A DNA stretch of 64,000 nt from positions 3,345,501 through 3,409,500 of the forward strand of contig NZ_CP080025.1 of NCBI RefSeq assembly GCF_020463795.1, written 5' to 3'. The stretch comes from Echinicola marina (GTDB taxonomy: Bacteria > Bacteroidota > Bacteroidia > Cytophagales > Cyclobacteriaceae). Below are positions 34,039-42,688 of this stretch, one piece after another. The position numbers and the translations under genes are program-made. Each line of letters starts with the position of its first letter. Position 1 is the first letter of the stretch. Under the pieces are notes generated by a model that was not told the DNA's origin, did no database searches, and worked only from the letters and a program-made list of their open reading frames with translations.

Positions 34039-36729
34039 ATGAACTTTACATATAGACTGACGTTGCTGGTCATTATACTTTTTGTTTTTTTTCATTCAGC
34101 TTGGTCCCAAGTTGGTTTGCGTTGTGAATACCTTAAAGATCCTTTGGGCATAGATGCTGCCCAGCCTCGTTTGACCTGGGAAATGAATGATAAGCGGCCT
34201 GGTGCGCAACAAACAGCTTTTAGGATAATTGTCTATTCATCTACTAATGCTTCCGGTAATCAGCCTGATGTCGTTTGGGATACGGGCAAACAGCCAGGTG
34301 ATCAACAACTCATCACTTATTCGGGGAAGTCATTAAGGCCGTTTACGACCTATTCTTGGACTGTCGAAGTTTGGGACAAGGAGGGGGAAAGTTTGGGAAC
34401 GTCTTCAGTGGCCCATTTTGAGACGGGTATGATGGCTGAGGAAAACTGGCAAGGAGCCTGGATAGGAGATGGGCAATCCAAAGCAGTCAAGCCTGCGCCC
34501 TATTTCAGAAAGGAGTTTGATGCCAAAAAGAAAATTAAAAGTGCGAGGGCATATATTGCCGTTGGTGGATTGTATGAGCTGAGCATCAATGGAAAGCGAG
34601 TCGGCAATCACCAACTGGACCCTGCCTATACCCGGTTTGACAGGAGGCTTTTATATGTTACCCATGATGTAACGGAATTCCTTCAGGAGGGGAACAATGC
34701 CCTAGGTGTTTTGCTGGGTAATGGCTGGTATAATCATCAGTCTACTGCAGTTTGGGATTTTCACCAGGCACCTTGGAGGAACAGACCTACATTTTGTTTG
34801 GATCTGAGGATTATCTATGAAGATGGAACAGTAGAGACCATTGGGACTGGAAAGGATTGGAAGACCCATTTGAGCCCTGTTATTTTTAACAGTATTTATA
34901 CTGCTGAGCATTATGATGCAAGATTGGAATTGCCTGGCTGGGATCAAGCAGGATATGATGATGCCGAATGGGAAGATGTCTTTTACCGCTCAGCTCCTAG
35001 CAAAACCATAGTTGCTCAAGTGATGCCTCCCATTAGGCATAATGTGCGCTTGTCCGCCAAAAGTGCCCATAAGATCAATGACAGCACCTATGTGTTTGAT
35101 GTGGGCAGAAACATTTCTGGGGTAAGTGAAATCACCTTAGCTGGCCAAGAGGGGACCACTTTAAGACTGAAACATGGAGAAAGGCTAAAAGAAAATGGTC
35201 AAGTGGATATGTCCAATATTGATGTACATTATAGACCCACAGATGACACGGATCCATTTCAAACGGATATTTTTATTCTTAGTGGAAAGGGAAAAGAGAC
35301 TTTTGTTCCCAAGTTCAACTATAAAGGCTTTCAATACGTGGAAGTAACTGCGGATAGACCCATTGAACTAAAGAAAGATAACTTAAGTGCTTATTTTATG
35401 TACAGTGATGTGCCAGAAGTGGGAGGGATCAAGTCCAGCAATAATACCTTGGATTTACTTTTGTCTGCCACCAACAGTTCCTATTTGTCCAATCTCTTTG
35501 GCTATCCTACCGATTGTCCCCAAAGGGAAAAAAATGGATGGACAGGAGATGCCCATATAGCGATAGAGACAGGACTTTACAGTTATGATGGTATCAAGGT
35601 CTATGAGAAATGGATGGACGACCATAGGGATGAACAGCAGCCCAATGGTGTTTTGCCTTCTATTATTCCTACTTCAGGTTGGGGCTATGAATGGGGAAAT
35701 GGCCCAGATTGGACCAGTACCATATGCTTGATTCCATGGAATGTATTTCTGTTTTACGGTGATCAGCGGATTTTGGAGGAGAATTTCGAGGCCATGAAAA
35801 AGTATGTGGACCATATTACGGCTATCAGCGAGGATGGGCTTACGGCATGGGGATTAGGTGATTGGGTACCCGTGAAATCAAAATCTCCAGTTGAGTATAC
35901 TTCTTCAGCATATTATTATGTCGATGCCAAGATTTTGTCAAAAGTAGCCGGTTTATTGGGGCAAGTGGAAGATGAGGTAAGGTATGCCGCTTTGGCCAAG
36001 AAAATCCGAAAGGCCATTAATGACAAGTATTTAGATAGGGAGCGGGGAATTTATGGTTCAGGCATACAAACAGAGATGAGTGTAGCCCTTCAGTGGGATA
36101 TCGTTCCAGATGAACTGAGGGCAAAGGTAGCTGAAAATTTGGCCAAGCGGGTTGAAAAAGACGGTTTTCATTTGGATGTTGGACTATTGGGCACTAAAGC
36201 TATTTTAAATGCCCTAAGTGAAAATGGTTATGCTGATGTGGCTTATAAAATGGCTTCCCAAGAAACCTACCCTTCTTGGGGCTGGTGGATAGTGAATGGG
36301 GCTACCACACTTTATGAAAACTGGAATATCGATTCTGAAAGTGATATCTCCATGAACCATATTATGTTTGGCGAAGTAGGGGCCTGGATGTATAAGGCTC
36401 TGGGTGGTATTTTGCCAGACCCTGAGCAGCCAGGATTCAAAAATGTAATTTTGTCACCGAATTTTGTGACGGGATTGGATGCTTTTGAAGTCCATCATAC
36501 TGGGCCATATGGGGAAATTAGGTCAGCATGGCAAAAAGAGAAAAAGAATAGACTGACTTATAAGGTCCGTATCCCGGCCAATTCGACTGCAAGTCTGAGG
36601 TTACCTTCAGGAGCCAGGCTGAAGCAAAGTGATAAGACAGTGCTTCAGCCAGTTTTGAAAGGAAGAACCTATGATGAGTATAATATCCGGTCAGGGGAAT
36701 ATGACTTTGATATATTGTTGAAACCTTAA
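34039..36729 (+). CDS. GH78 alpha-L-rhamnosidase
   Basis: I start at 34039 (MNFTYRLTLLVIILFVFFHSAWSQ), a clean signal peptide; a 45-base longer form exists. The 896-residue enzyme has N-terminal beta domains (LRCEYLKDPLGIDAAQPRLTW), a GH78 N-domain (RAYIAVGGLYELSINGKRVG) and the (alpha/alpha)6 barrel with TDCPQREKNGWTGDA (about 491-505, acid region) and GATTLYENW (about 755, with the second Glu). GH78 releases terminal alpha-L-rhamnose by inversion. Its place after the ROK gene suggests the PUL 1 substrate carries rhamnose, as in rhamnomannans, or that the gene serves another glycan. Confidence 0.9.
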   Translation: MNFTYRLTLLVIILFVFFHSAWSQVGLRCEYLKDPLGIDAAQPRLTWEMNDKRPGAQQTAFRIIVYSSTNASGNQPDVVWDTGKQPGDQQLITYSGKSLRPFTTYSWTVEVWDKEGESLGTSSVAHFETGMMAEENWQGAWIGDGQSKAVKPAPYFRKEFDAKKKIKSARAYIAVGGLYELSINGKRVGNHQLDPAYTRFDRRLLYVTHDVTEFLQEGNNALGVLLGNGWYNHQSTAVWDFHQAPWRNRPTFCLDLRIIYEDGTVETIGTGKDWKTHLSPVIFNSIYTAEHYDARLELPGWDQAGYDDAEWEDVFYRSAPSKTIVAQVMPPIRHNVRLSAKSAHKINDSTYVFDVGRNISGVSEITLAGQEGTTLRLKHGERLKENGQVDMSNIDVHYRPTDDTDPFQTDIFILSGKGKETFVPKFNYKGFQYVEVTADRPIELKKDNLSAYFMYSDVPEVGGIKSSNNTLDLLLSATNSSYLSNLFGYPTDCPQREKNGWTGDAHIAIETGLYSYDGIKVYEKWMDDHRDEQQPNGVLPSIIPTSGWGYEWGNGPDWTSTICLIPWNVFLFYGDQRILEENFEAMKKYVDHITAISEDGLTAWGLGDWVPVKSKSPVEYTSSAYYYVDAKILSKVAGLLGQVEDEVRYAALAKKIRKAINDKYLDRERGIYGSGIQTEMSVALQWDIVPDELRAKVAENLAKRVEKDGFHLDVGLLGTKAILNALSENGYADVAYKMASQETYPSWGWWIVNGATTLYENWNIDSESDISMNHIMFGEVGAWMYKALGGILPDPEQPGFKNVILSPNFVTGLDAFEVHHTGPYGEIRSAWQKEKKNRLTYKVRIPANSTASLRLPSGARLKQSDKTVLQPVLKGRTYDEYNIRSGEYDFDILLKP

Positions 36730-36908
36730 ATTTGGTGAAAGTTGTTATATCGACAAACGCATTATTGGTGAATGGTTTATTTTTGAAATTAAATTCTGTA
36801 CTGAGATTTAATTTGTGAATTTATGGGTGGTGAGTTTGCATTTTTTAAATCTATTGTGTTCATTTAGGGCTAGAAGATGTTCAAGTCTTCTTTTTATTTT
36901 CTAAATAG

Positions 36909-36922
36909 CTAAACCGATTTAG
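36909..36922. promoter_or_regulatory. Operator-like palindrome CTAAA-N4-TTTAG upstream of PUL 2 sigma
   Basis: CTAAACCGATTTAG has perfect 5-base arms and a CG in the centre, typical of LacI-family sites. It lies about 32 bases before the sigma start codon, so it probably overlaps the promoter or early transcript. The same palindrome type is at 19348-19361. Confidence 0.5.
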
Positions 36923-36953
36923 GGTTTTGGCTTGAATTAGATGTATAGACCCT

Positions 36954-37547
36954 ATGACCTGTTTAATTGAAGATTTCAAATTGGTGGAGAGAATAAAAGC
37001 GCACGATGAGGAGGCTTTTCACCAACTTTATCTGCGTTATGCTGCGAAGATTTATAGAATTTCCAAGCGAATGGAGATGAACCACCATGATGCAGAAGAA
37101 ATAGTGCAGGATGTGTTTTTGTACTTGTGGAACAATAAGGAACGATTGAATTCCGATCTATCCATCAATGCCTTTATTTTTTCAATTGTCCGATCATTAG
37201 TCATCAAAAAGTCCCAGAAGAAAGCCAGGTTTGTAGCCTATCAGAAATATGCCATTCCGCTAAATCAGACATATTCTACTGTTACAGAGGATGAAATCAT
37301 CTTTGAAGATTTATATGCCTATGCGCTTCAGGCGATAGATTCCTTACCTGAGAAGCAAAAGGAAGTCTTTGTCATGAGGACAGAACAGCATTTGAGTGCT
37401 GAGGAAATAGCGAGCCAATTGGATGTATCTGTGAGGACGGTTGAGAACCAGATTTATCGGGCCACCAAATCATTAAGAAAGAAATTGGAGACAGAACATG
37501 GTGTGTCCTATGGGGTAGTTCTCTTGTTTTCAGAATTCCTTTTATAA
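36954..37547 (+). CDS. ECF RNA polymerase sigma factor, PUL 2
   Basis: The 197-residue protein is of the Bacteroidota-expanded ECF family: region 2 (EEAFHQLYLRYAAKIYRISKRM...DAEEIVQDVFLYLWNNKE) and region 4 (LPEKQKEVFVMRTEQHLSAEEIASQLDVSVRTVENQIYRATKSL). It starts PUL 2 and should be governed by the FecR at 38076, although a 528-base gap separates them. Confidence 0.93.
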   Translation: MTCLIEDFKLVERIKAHDEEAFHQLYLRYAAKIYRISKRMEMNHHDAEEIVQDVFLYLWNNKERLNSDLSINAFIFSIVRSLVIKKSQKKARFVAYQKYAIPLNQTYSTVTEDEIIFEDLYAYALQAIDSLPEKQKEVFVMRTEQHLSAEEIASQLDVSVRTVENQIYRATKSLRKKLETEHGVSYGVVLLFSEFLL

Positions 37548-38075
37548 ATTTAAGGTTACTTGCTACTATTTACTCCTACTGGTATGAATGTGCATAACCG
37601 AATTATTTCAATGCTTCCTTATAAGAATCCATCCTAATATTAATGAATTTTAACATTAGGATGAGGCAACCCTACCGATCATTCCTAAAAGTTGGGGGAT
37701 TAAACAATATTTCTGGGGGTGAATAAGCTCAAATTTAAATTTTGCCTACCCTTGTCAGATTAAGTGTAGTTGAAGCAATCAAGCTGCCTAGACTGCGTAA
37801 AAGGATGAACACAGATGTATTATAAATAGGCATATCCGTGTTCATCTTTATCCATCTGTGGTTAATATATAGCGCATATCAAAGCTAAAACAGACTGTTT
37901 TTCCCTGCTTTTCGGCTTGGTAACCTGTTAATCCCCAAGTTTCCGCTTGAACCTAACTGCATGAATGAATCCATTCAATGGGCTATTGGAGAGCTTGAAA
38001 AAAATAATTTTTTTTTTGAGCCTGCGTGAGTATTTCACTTGACTTAAGGGTATATCCATTTGTAACACAATTCAA
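37548..38075. other. Long sigma-FecR intergenic region of PUL 2
   Basis: No convincing ORF. A 9-base perfect hairpin (CATCCTAAT 37630-37638, ATTAGGATG 37655-37663) may end the sigma transcript. At 37804-37846, GATGAACACAGAT and ATCCGTGTTCATC form an inverted repeat with one mismatch, of a type ('GATGAACACGGAT') I recall as widespread in Bacteroidota intergenic DNA. The promoter for fecR should lie between about 37900 and 38075. Confidence 0.5.
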
Positions 38076-39092
38076 ATGGATAGAGAACAACAGTTAAAAG
38101 CATTTTACCAAGGGAATTTATCTAAAGAAGAGGCCGAAGATTTTTTGCAATGGTACCATTCTAAGGAAGGTGAAGCATATATGTCTTCGAAACTCAAAGA
38201 GCAGTGGGATCAACAAGATCCGGTGATGGAAGAGTACAGCTCATGGGACAGGGAAGTTTTATTTAAGAAAATCAGCACAAAAAAGGAGGGAAGTAACCAG
38301 TCTTCAAGCGATCAATCAATCAAGTTAAAGACTGGCAAGCATTGGGGCTTTAGTATAGCGGCTAGTTTGGCCATTTTATTTACGGTCAGCATATTGGGCT
38401 ACCAATACATGTTGGACCACCAAACGAGTCCAATAGAAACCCAGGCCATGATTACAAAATCAAATCCTGCGGGCCAAAAATCCAAAATTATCCTGCCCGA
38501 TGGCAGCAAAGTTTATTTGAATGCGGAGAGTACGATTCGCTATCGGAAGGAATTTAAGACTAATCGGCAGGTAGAGCTGGAAGGGGAGGCATTTTTTGAG
38601 GTTTTTTCGGATAAGGAGCATCCATTTAGTGTAAGGAGCAAGGGATTGGTTACCAAAGCGCTTGGGACAGCTTTTAATATCCAAGCTTATAAGGATTCGC
38701 CCTTGACAGAAGTGGCCCTTACCCATGGCAAAGTAAGTGTAGAAGAAATAGGTGGAGCAAAGTCCGGAGAATTGATTCCTGGGGAAGCGATTATCAGTGA
38801 GGGGACAGATAGTGATTTTAGAAAAGAAAAAATAGATGTGGAGAAGGTGCTTTATTGGAAAGAAGGGATCCTCCATTTTGACGAAGATACATTTGAGGAA
38901 GTTGTACGGACTTTGGAACGCTGGTACAATGTTAAGATCACAGTGGAAGGAAGGTATGACAAGGGCTTTTTATGTTCCGGTACTTTTGATAAAAATGAAT
39001 ACTTGGACAATGTCCTTAATATACTCAGTCATTCCAGTGGTTTTGAGTACCAGATAAATAAAAGACAAATCAATATGAAATTCAATCCATAA
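38076..39092 (+). CDS. FecR-family anti-sigma factor, PUL 2
   Basis: The 338-residue protein has a cytosolic N-terminus, one membrane segment (WGFSIAASLAILFTVSILGY, about 91-110) and the periplasmic FecR domain (KSKIILPDGSKVYLNAESTI, ELEGEAFFEVFSDKEHPFSV, TKALGTAFNIQAY), ending in a DUF4974/STN-like part (LERWYNVKITVEG...VLNILSHSSGFEYQI). It should link the PUL 2 SusC to the sigma factor. Confidence 0.92.
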   Translation: MDREQQLKAFYQGNLSKEEAEDFLQWYHSKEGEAYMSSKLKEQWDQQDPVMEEYSSWDREVLFKKISTKKEGSNQSSSDQSIKLKTGKHWGFSIAASLAILFTVSILGYQYMLDHQTSPIETQAMITKSNPAGQKSKIILPDGSKVYLNAESTIRYRKEFKTNRQVELEGEAFFEVFSDKEHPFSVRSKGLVTKALGTAFNIQAYKDSPLTEVALTHGKVSVEEIGGAKSGELIPGEAIISEGTDSDFRKEKIDVEKVLYWKEGILHFDEDTFEEVVRTLERWYNVKITVEGRYDKGFLCSGTFDKNEYLDNVLNILSHSSGFEYQINKRQINMKFNP

Positions 39093-39132
39093 AATAAGCT
39101 AGCCTATGAGATAATAACTCCAAAACGAAAGA

Positions 39133-39217
39133 GTCCGGGAATGTACTGGCATACGCTCCCGGACAAGAAATCAATCCAACAAAAGGCAGCATATGGACTG
39201 GACCTCCAACTGCCTTT
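39133..39217 (+). other. Two tandem hairpins between FecR and SusC, PUL 2
   Basis: GTCCGGGA (39133-39140) pairs with TCCCGGAC (39157-39164), and AAAGGCAG (39182-39189) pairs with CTGCCTTT (39210-39217). Both are 8-base perfect stems within the 156-base gap before susC. They may act as RNA processing or attenuation elements setting different levels of FecR and SusC. There is no T-run after the first; the second ends in TTTATA. Confidence 0.5.
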
Positions 39218-39248
39218 ATAACCTATGTTAAATTGATATACCCAAAAT

Positions 39249-42200
39249 ATGAAACAAAATTTAACCCAGAAAATTATTATGGTCTCAAAATATGCAGGCT
39301 ACTGTTTTATTTTCCTGACCTTGACAATGAGCTCGGTTCTGGCAGGCAATTCATCTGCCCAGGTAAAGAGCATCGAGGAAGTGTTTATAGAGCTGTCCAG
39401 TGACCAAAAGACCTTAGCAGAAGTCTTAGAGCAGATAGAAGAAAATACTTCTTTTCATTTCTTTTATACGGACAGGAATGTCGACAGGAATCAGTTGGTA
39501 AGTATTTCCAATCAGAAGGCTTCGGTAGCAGAACATCTGAAAGAGATGGCGATGAACCTTGGATTGGAATTTCGACAGGTCAACAATAGCATTAGTGTCA
39601 AGAAAATAAAGGACAAAGGTGTGGTCATTACTACTCCGTCCATAGAAATATTCAAAGAAGTTACCGGTGTGGTGACCGATGAAGAAGGAGAGCCCCTTCC
39701 CGGAGCTTCCGTACTGATTGAAGGCCAGGCCAATAAAGGAACGGTTACGGACATTGAAGGGAATTATTCCATAGATGTGGAAGAAGGTACTACCTTGATA
39801 TTTAGTTATATAGGCTTTGAAGCCAAGAAGGTGGTAGTAGGAAACCAAAGTAAGATCGATGTGGTGCTGATGGTTAATGCGGAATCATTGGAAGAAGTGG
39901 TAGTTGTGGGCTTTGGTGAGCAGAAAAAGATATCCTTGACCGGTGCTGTATCCACTGTAAATACAGAGGACCTGAAATCAAACCCAACTTCAAGTTTGTC
40001 AAATGCGCTGGCCGGAAATGTACCTGGCGTTTTGGGGATGATGCAATCCGGGCAGCCTGGAAAAAATATTTCTGAATTCTGGATTCGTGGTATATCCACT
40101 TTTGGTGGAGGAACCAATCCTCTTGTATTGGTGGATAATATTGAGAGGGATTTGAATGAACTAAATATAGAAGACATCAAGTCCATCACTGTACTTAAAG
40201 ACGCTGCTGAGACGGCCATGTACGGCTCCAGAGGAGCGAATGGTGTAATCCTGATTACCACTAAGAGGGGTAGCGCTGGGAAAATAGAAGTTAATTTCAA
40301 AGATGAGTTTATCTATAATACCCGTACCATTACGCCAGAGTTTGAAGACGGGGTGACTTATGCTAAGCTTTTGAATGAGTCGCGGGTAACCCGGAACCAT
40401 GCACCGATTTATCAGCCAGAGGAATTGGAAATCTTGCGTCTTGGATTGGATCCAGACTTATATCCAAATGTGGACTGGCAGGACTTGCTCCTAAAAGATG
40501 GTGCCATGACCTATCGCGCCAATTTGAATATGAGTGGTGGTGGACCGACATCCCGTTATTATGCATCTGCAAGTTATATAGATGAAGGAGGGATGTATGA
40601 AATCGATGAGGCCTTAAAGGATGATTATAATACCAATGCCAATTATAAACGTTGGAATTACCGTTTGAATGCAGACTTTAACCTTACTGAAACGACAGAG
40701 GTCAAAGTGGGCGTAGCAGGTTCCCTCAGCAAGCGTAATAGTCCTGGATTGGGTGATGTGGATTTCTGGGGAGCATTTTTTGGCTATTCTCCTATCCGTA
40801 CTCCTGTTTTGTATTCTAATGGCTATGTGCCAGCAGTAGGCACAGGAAATCAGACCAACCCATGGGTAATGGCTACTCAAACAGGTTTTAATGAAAATTG
40901 GGTCAATCAGGTACAGACCAATGTTACTGTTGAACAGGATCTGAAATTTGTAACTGAAGGTCTTCGAATGAGGGGAATCGTGGGTTATGATACGCGAAAC
41001 AGTAATAATATTCAGCGTCGTAAATGGCCTGAGCAATGGCGTGCTGATCGTGCCCGAGATATCAACGGAGATTTGGTGTTTACCCATATTTCCAATCCTA
41101 GTGAAATGCAACAGTCCAGTAGTTCTTCTGGTAATAGACTTGAGTTTTTTGACTTGATGTTCAATTATGATAAGAGCATCGGAGACCATCATATAGGAGC
41201 GGCTACCAGATTGACTAGGGATGCCTATGTGCAGACAGTCAATATAGGAGGTGATATCAAAAATGGTATTGCCCGAAGAAACCAAGCACTATCCGGTCGC
41301 CTTTTATATAATTGGAAATACAGATATTTCGCCAATTTAAACTTTGGATATACTGGATCTGAGAATTTTGCACCCGGCCAACAGTATGGGTTCTTCCCCG
41401 CAATTTCATTTGGTTGGAATGTGGCAGATGAGTCGTTTGTTAAAAATAACATCAGTTGGTTGAATCTGTTCAAGATCCGCTACTCTTATGGAAAGGCCGG
41501 TAATGACCAATTAATGGGTGGAGAGCGTTTCCCTTATTTGTATACCATGGAAGAGCTTGTTAATGGAGATGGTGATCCTACAGGTGGTTACCAGTGGGCT
41601 GACTATGGCTTTGATCGTTACTTTGGCGGTTTGAGGTATTCACAGGTGGCCTCACCATATGTAACTTGGGAAGTAGCGACAAAACAAAACCTAGGTTTTG
41701 ACATCGAAACCAACAGTATTACAGCTAACCTTGATTTCTTTGATGAAGAGCGTACGGGGATTTACATGGCCAGAGAGTTTTTGCCAGCTATGGTAGGATT
41801 GGAGAGTACGCCTAGGGCCAATGTGGGCATCGTGAAGTCCAGAGGTTTTGATGGACGTTTTAAGTTCATCAAGCGAATAGGTAAAGTTACCCTGACTACC
41901 AGAAGTAATATTACTTACAGTAAAAATGAAATCGTAGAAAGGGATGAGGAGAATAATGTGTACGGTTATCAGAACCAAGAAGGCTACCGTGTAGGCCAGT
42001 CCAGAGGTTTAGTGGCATTGGGTCTCTTTAAGGATTATGATGATATCAGAAATAGCCCAACACAAACTTTCGGCCCTTATCAGCCAGGAGATATTAAGTA
42101 CAAAGATGTAAACGGTGATGGTGTGATCAACGATGGTGACCGTGTCGCTATCGGTGCTACCAGGAGACCTAACCTGATTTATGGATTGGGTGCATCTGCA

Positions 42201-42677
42201 CAATGGAAAGGATTTAGCTTGGGTGTACACTTTCAAGGAGCAGGTAAATCCACTTTCTCTACTTATGGAAAAACAGTATTTGCCTTCAGTGAAGGAGAGT
42301 GGGGACAGGTCATGAAGGGAATCATGGGCGACAATCGTTGGATTGATTCTGATATTTCAGAAGATCCTTCCACTGAAGATCCTAATGCCTCTTATCCTCG
42401 ACTAAGTTTTGGTCCAAATCCTAATAACTTCAGGGAATCTACTTTCTGGCTACGCGATGGCCGATATCTTCGTCTCAAGACGCTAGATTTAGGATATAAT
42501 TTACCTAAACATTTGACCAGGCTGGTTAGAGCCAAAAATATTCGATTGTTTGTGGTGGGAACGAATCTGTTCACTTGGTCTAAGTTCAAACTTTGGGACC
42601 CAGAATTAGCCACTCCTAGGGGAGAAGACTATCCGCCAGCTAAATCTTTCACCTTGGGTATTAATGTTAACCTGTAA
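39249..42677 (+). CDS. SusC-family TonB-dependent transporter with STN domain, PUL 2
   Basis: The 1142-residue protein has a signal peptide (to about 37), STN domain (about 43-120), carboxypeptidase-regulatory-like domain (about 138-208), TonB-box region EEVVVVGFG (215-223), plug and barrel ending TLGINVNL. It pairs with the SusD 11 bases downstream. The STN domain and the upstream FecR/sigma predict induction by its own substrate. The barrel differs clearly from the PUL 1 SusC, consistent with a different glycan. Confidence 0.95.
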   Translation: MKQNLTQKIIMVSKYAGYCFIFLTLTMSSVLAGNSSAQVKSIEEVFIELSSDQKTLAEVLEQIEENTSFHFFYTDRNVDRNQLVSISNQKASVAEHLKEMAMNLGLEFRQVNNSISVKKIKDKGVVITTPSIEIFKEVTGVVTDEEGEPLPGASVLIEGQANKGTVTDIEGNYSIDVEEGTTLIFSYIGFEAKKVVVGNQSKIDVVLMVNAESLEEVVVVGFGEQKKISLTGAVSTVNTEDLKSNPTSSLSNALAGNVPGVLGMMQSGQPGKNISEFWIRGISTFGGGTNPLVLVDNIERDLNELNIEDIKSITVLKDAAETAMYGSRGANGVILITTKRGSAGKIEVNFKDEFIYNTRTITPEFEDGVTYAKLLNESRVTRNHAPIYQPEELEILRLGLDPDLYPNVDWQDLLLKDGAMTYRANLNMSGGGPTSRYYASASYIDEGGMYEIDEALKDDYNTNANYKRWNYRLNADFNLTETTEVKVGVAGSLSKRNSPGLGDVDFWGAFFGYSPIRTPVLYSNGYVPAVGTGNQTNPWVMATQTGFNENWVNQVQTNVTVEQDLKFVTEGLRMRGIVGYDTRNSNNIQRRKWPEQWRADRARDINGDLVFTHISNPSEMQQSSSSSGNRLEFFDLMFNYDKSIGDHHIGAATRLTRDAYVQTVNIGGDIKNGIARRNQALSGRLLYNWKYRYFANLNFGYTGSENFAPGQQYGFFPAISFGWNVADESFVKNNISWLNLFKIRYSYGKAGNDQLMGGERFPYLYTMEELVNGDGDPTGGYQWADYGFDRYFGGLRYSQVASPYVTWEVATKQNLGFDIETNSITANLDFFDEERTGIYMAREFLPAMVGLESTPRANVGIVKSRGFDGRFKFIKRIGKVTLTTRSNITYSKNEIVERDEENNVYGYQNQEGYRVGQSRGLVALGLFKDYDDIRNSPTQTFGPYQPGDIKYKDVNGDGVINDGDRVAIGATRRPNLIYGLGASAQWKGFSLGVHFQGAGKSTFSTYGKTVFAFSEGEWGQVMKGIMGDNRWIDSDISEDPSTEDPNASYPRLSFGPNPNNFRESTFWLRDGRYLRLKTLDLGYNLPKHLTRLVRAKNIRLFVVGTNLFTWSKFKLWDPELATPRGEDYPPAKSFTLGINVNL

Positions 42678-42688
42678 AAAGAGAAGAG

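Noticed and set aside
40614-41285. 223-codon minus-strand ORF inside the PUL 2 SusC gene
   Set aside because: Antisense to a clear TonB-dependent transporter; composition follows the shadow frame.
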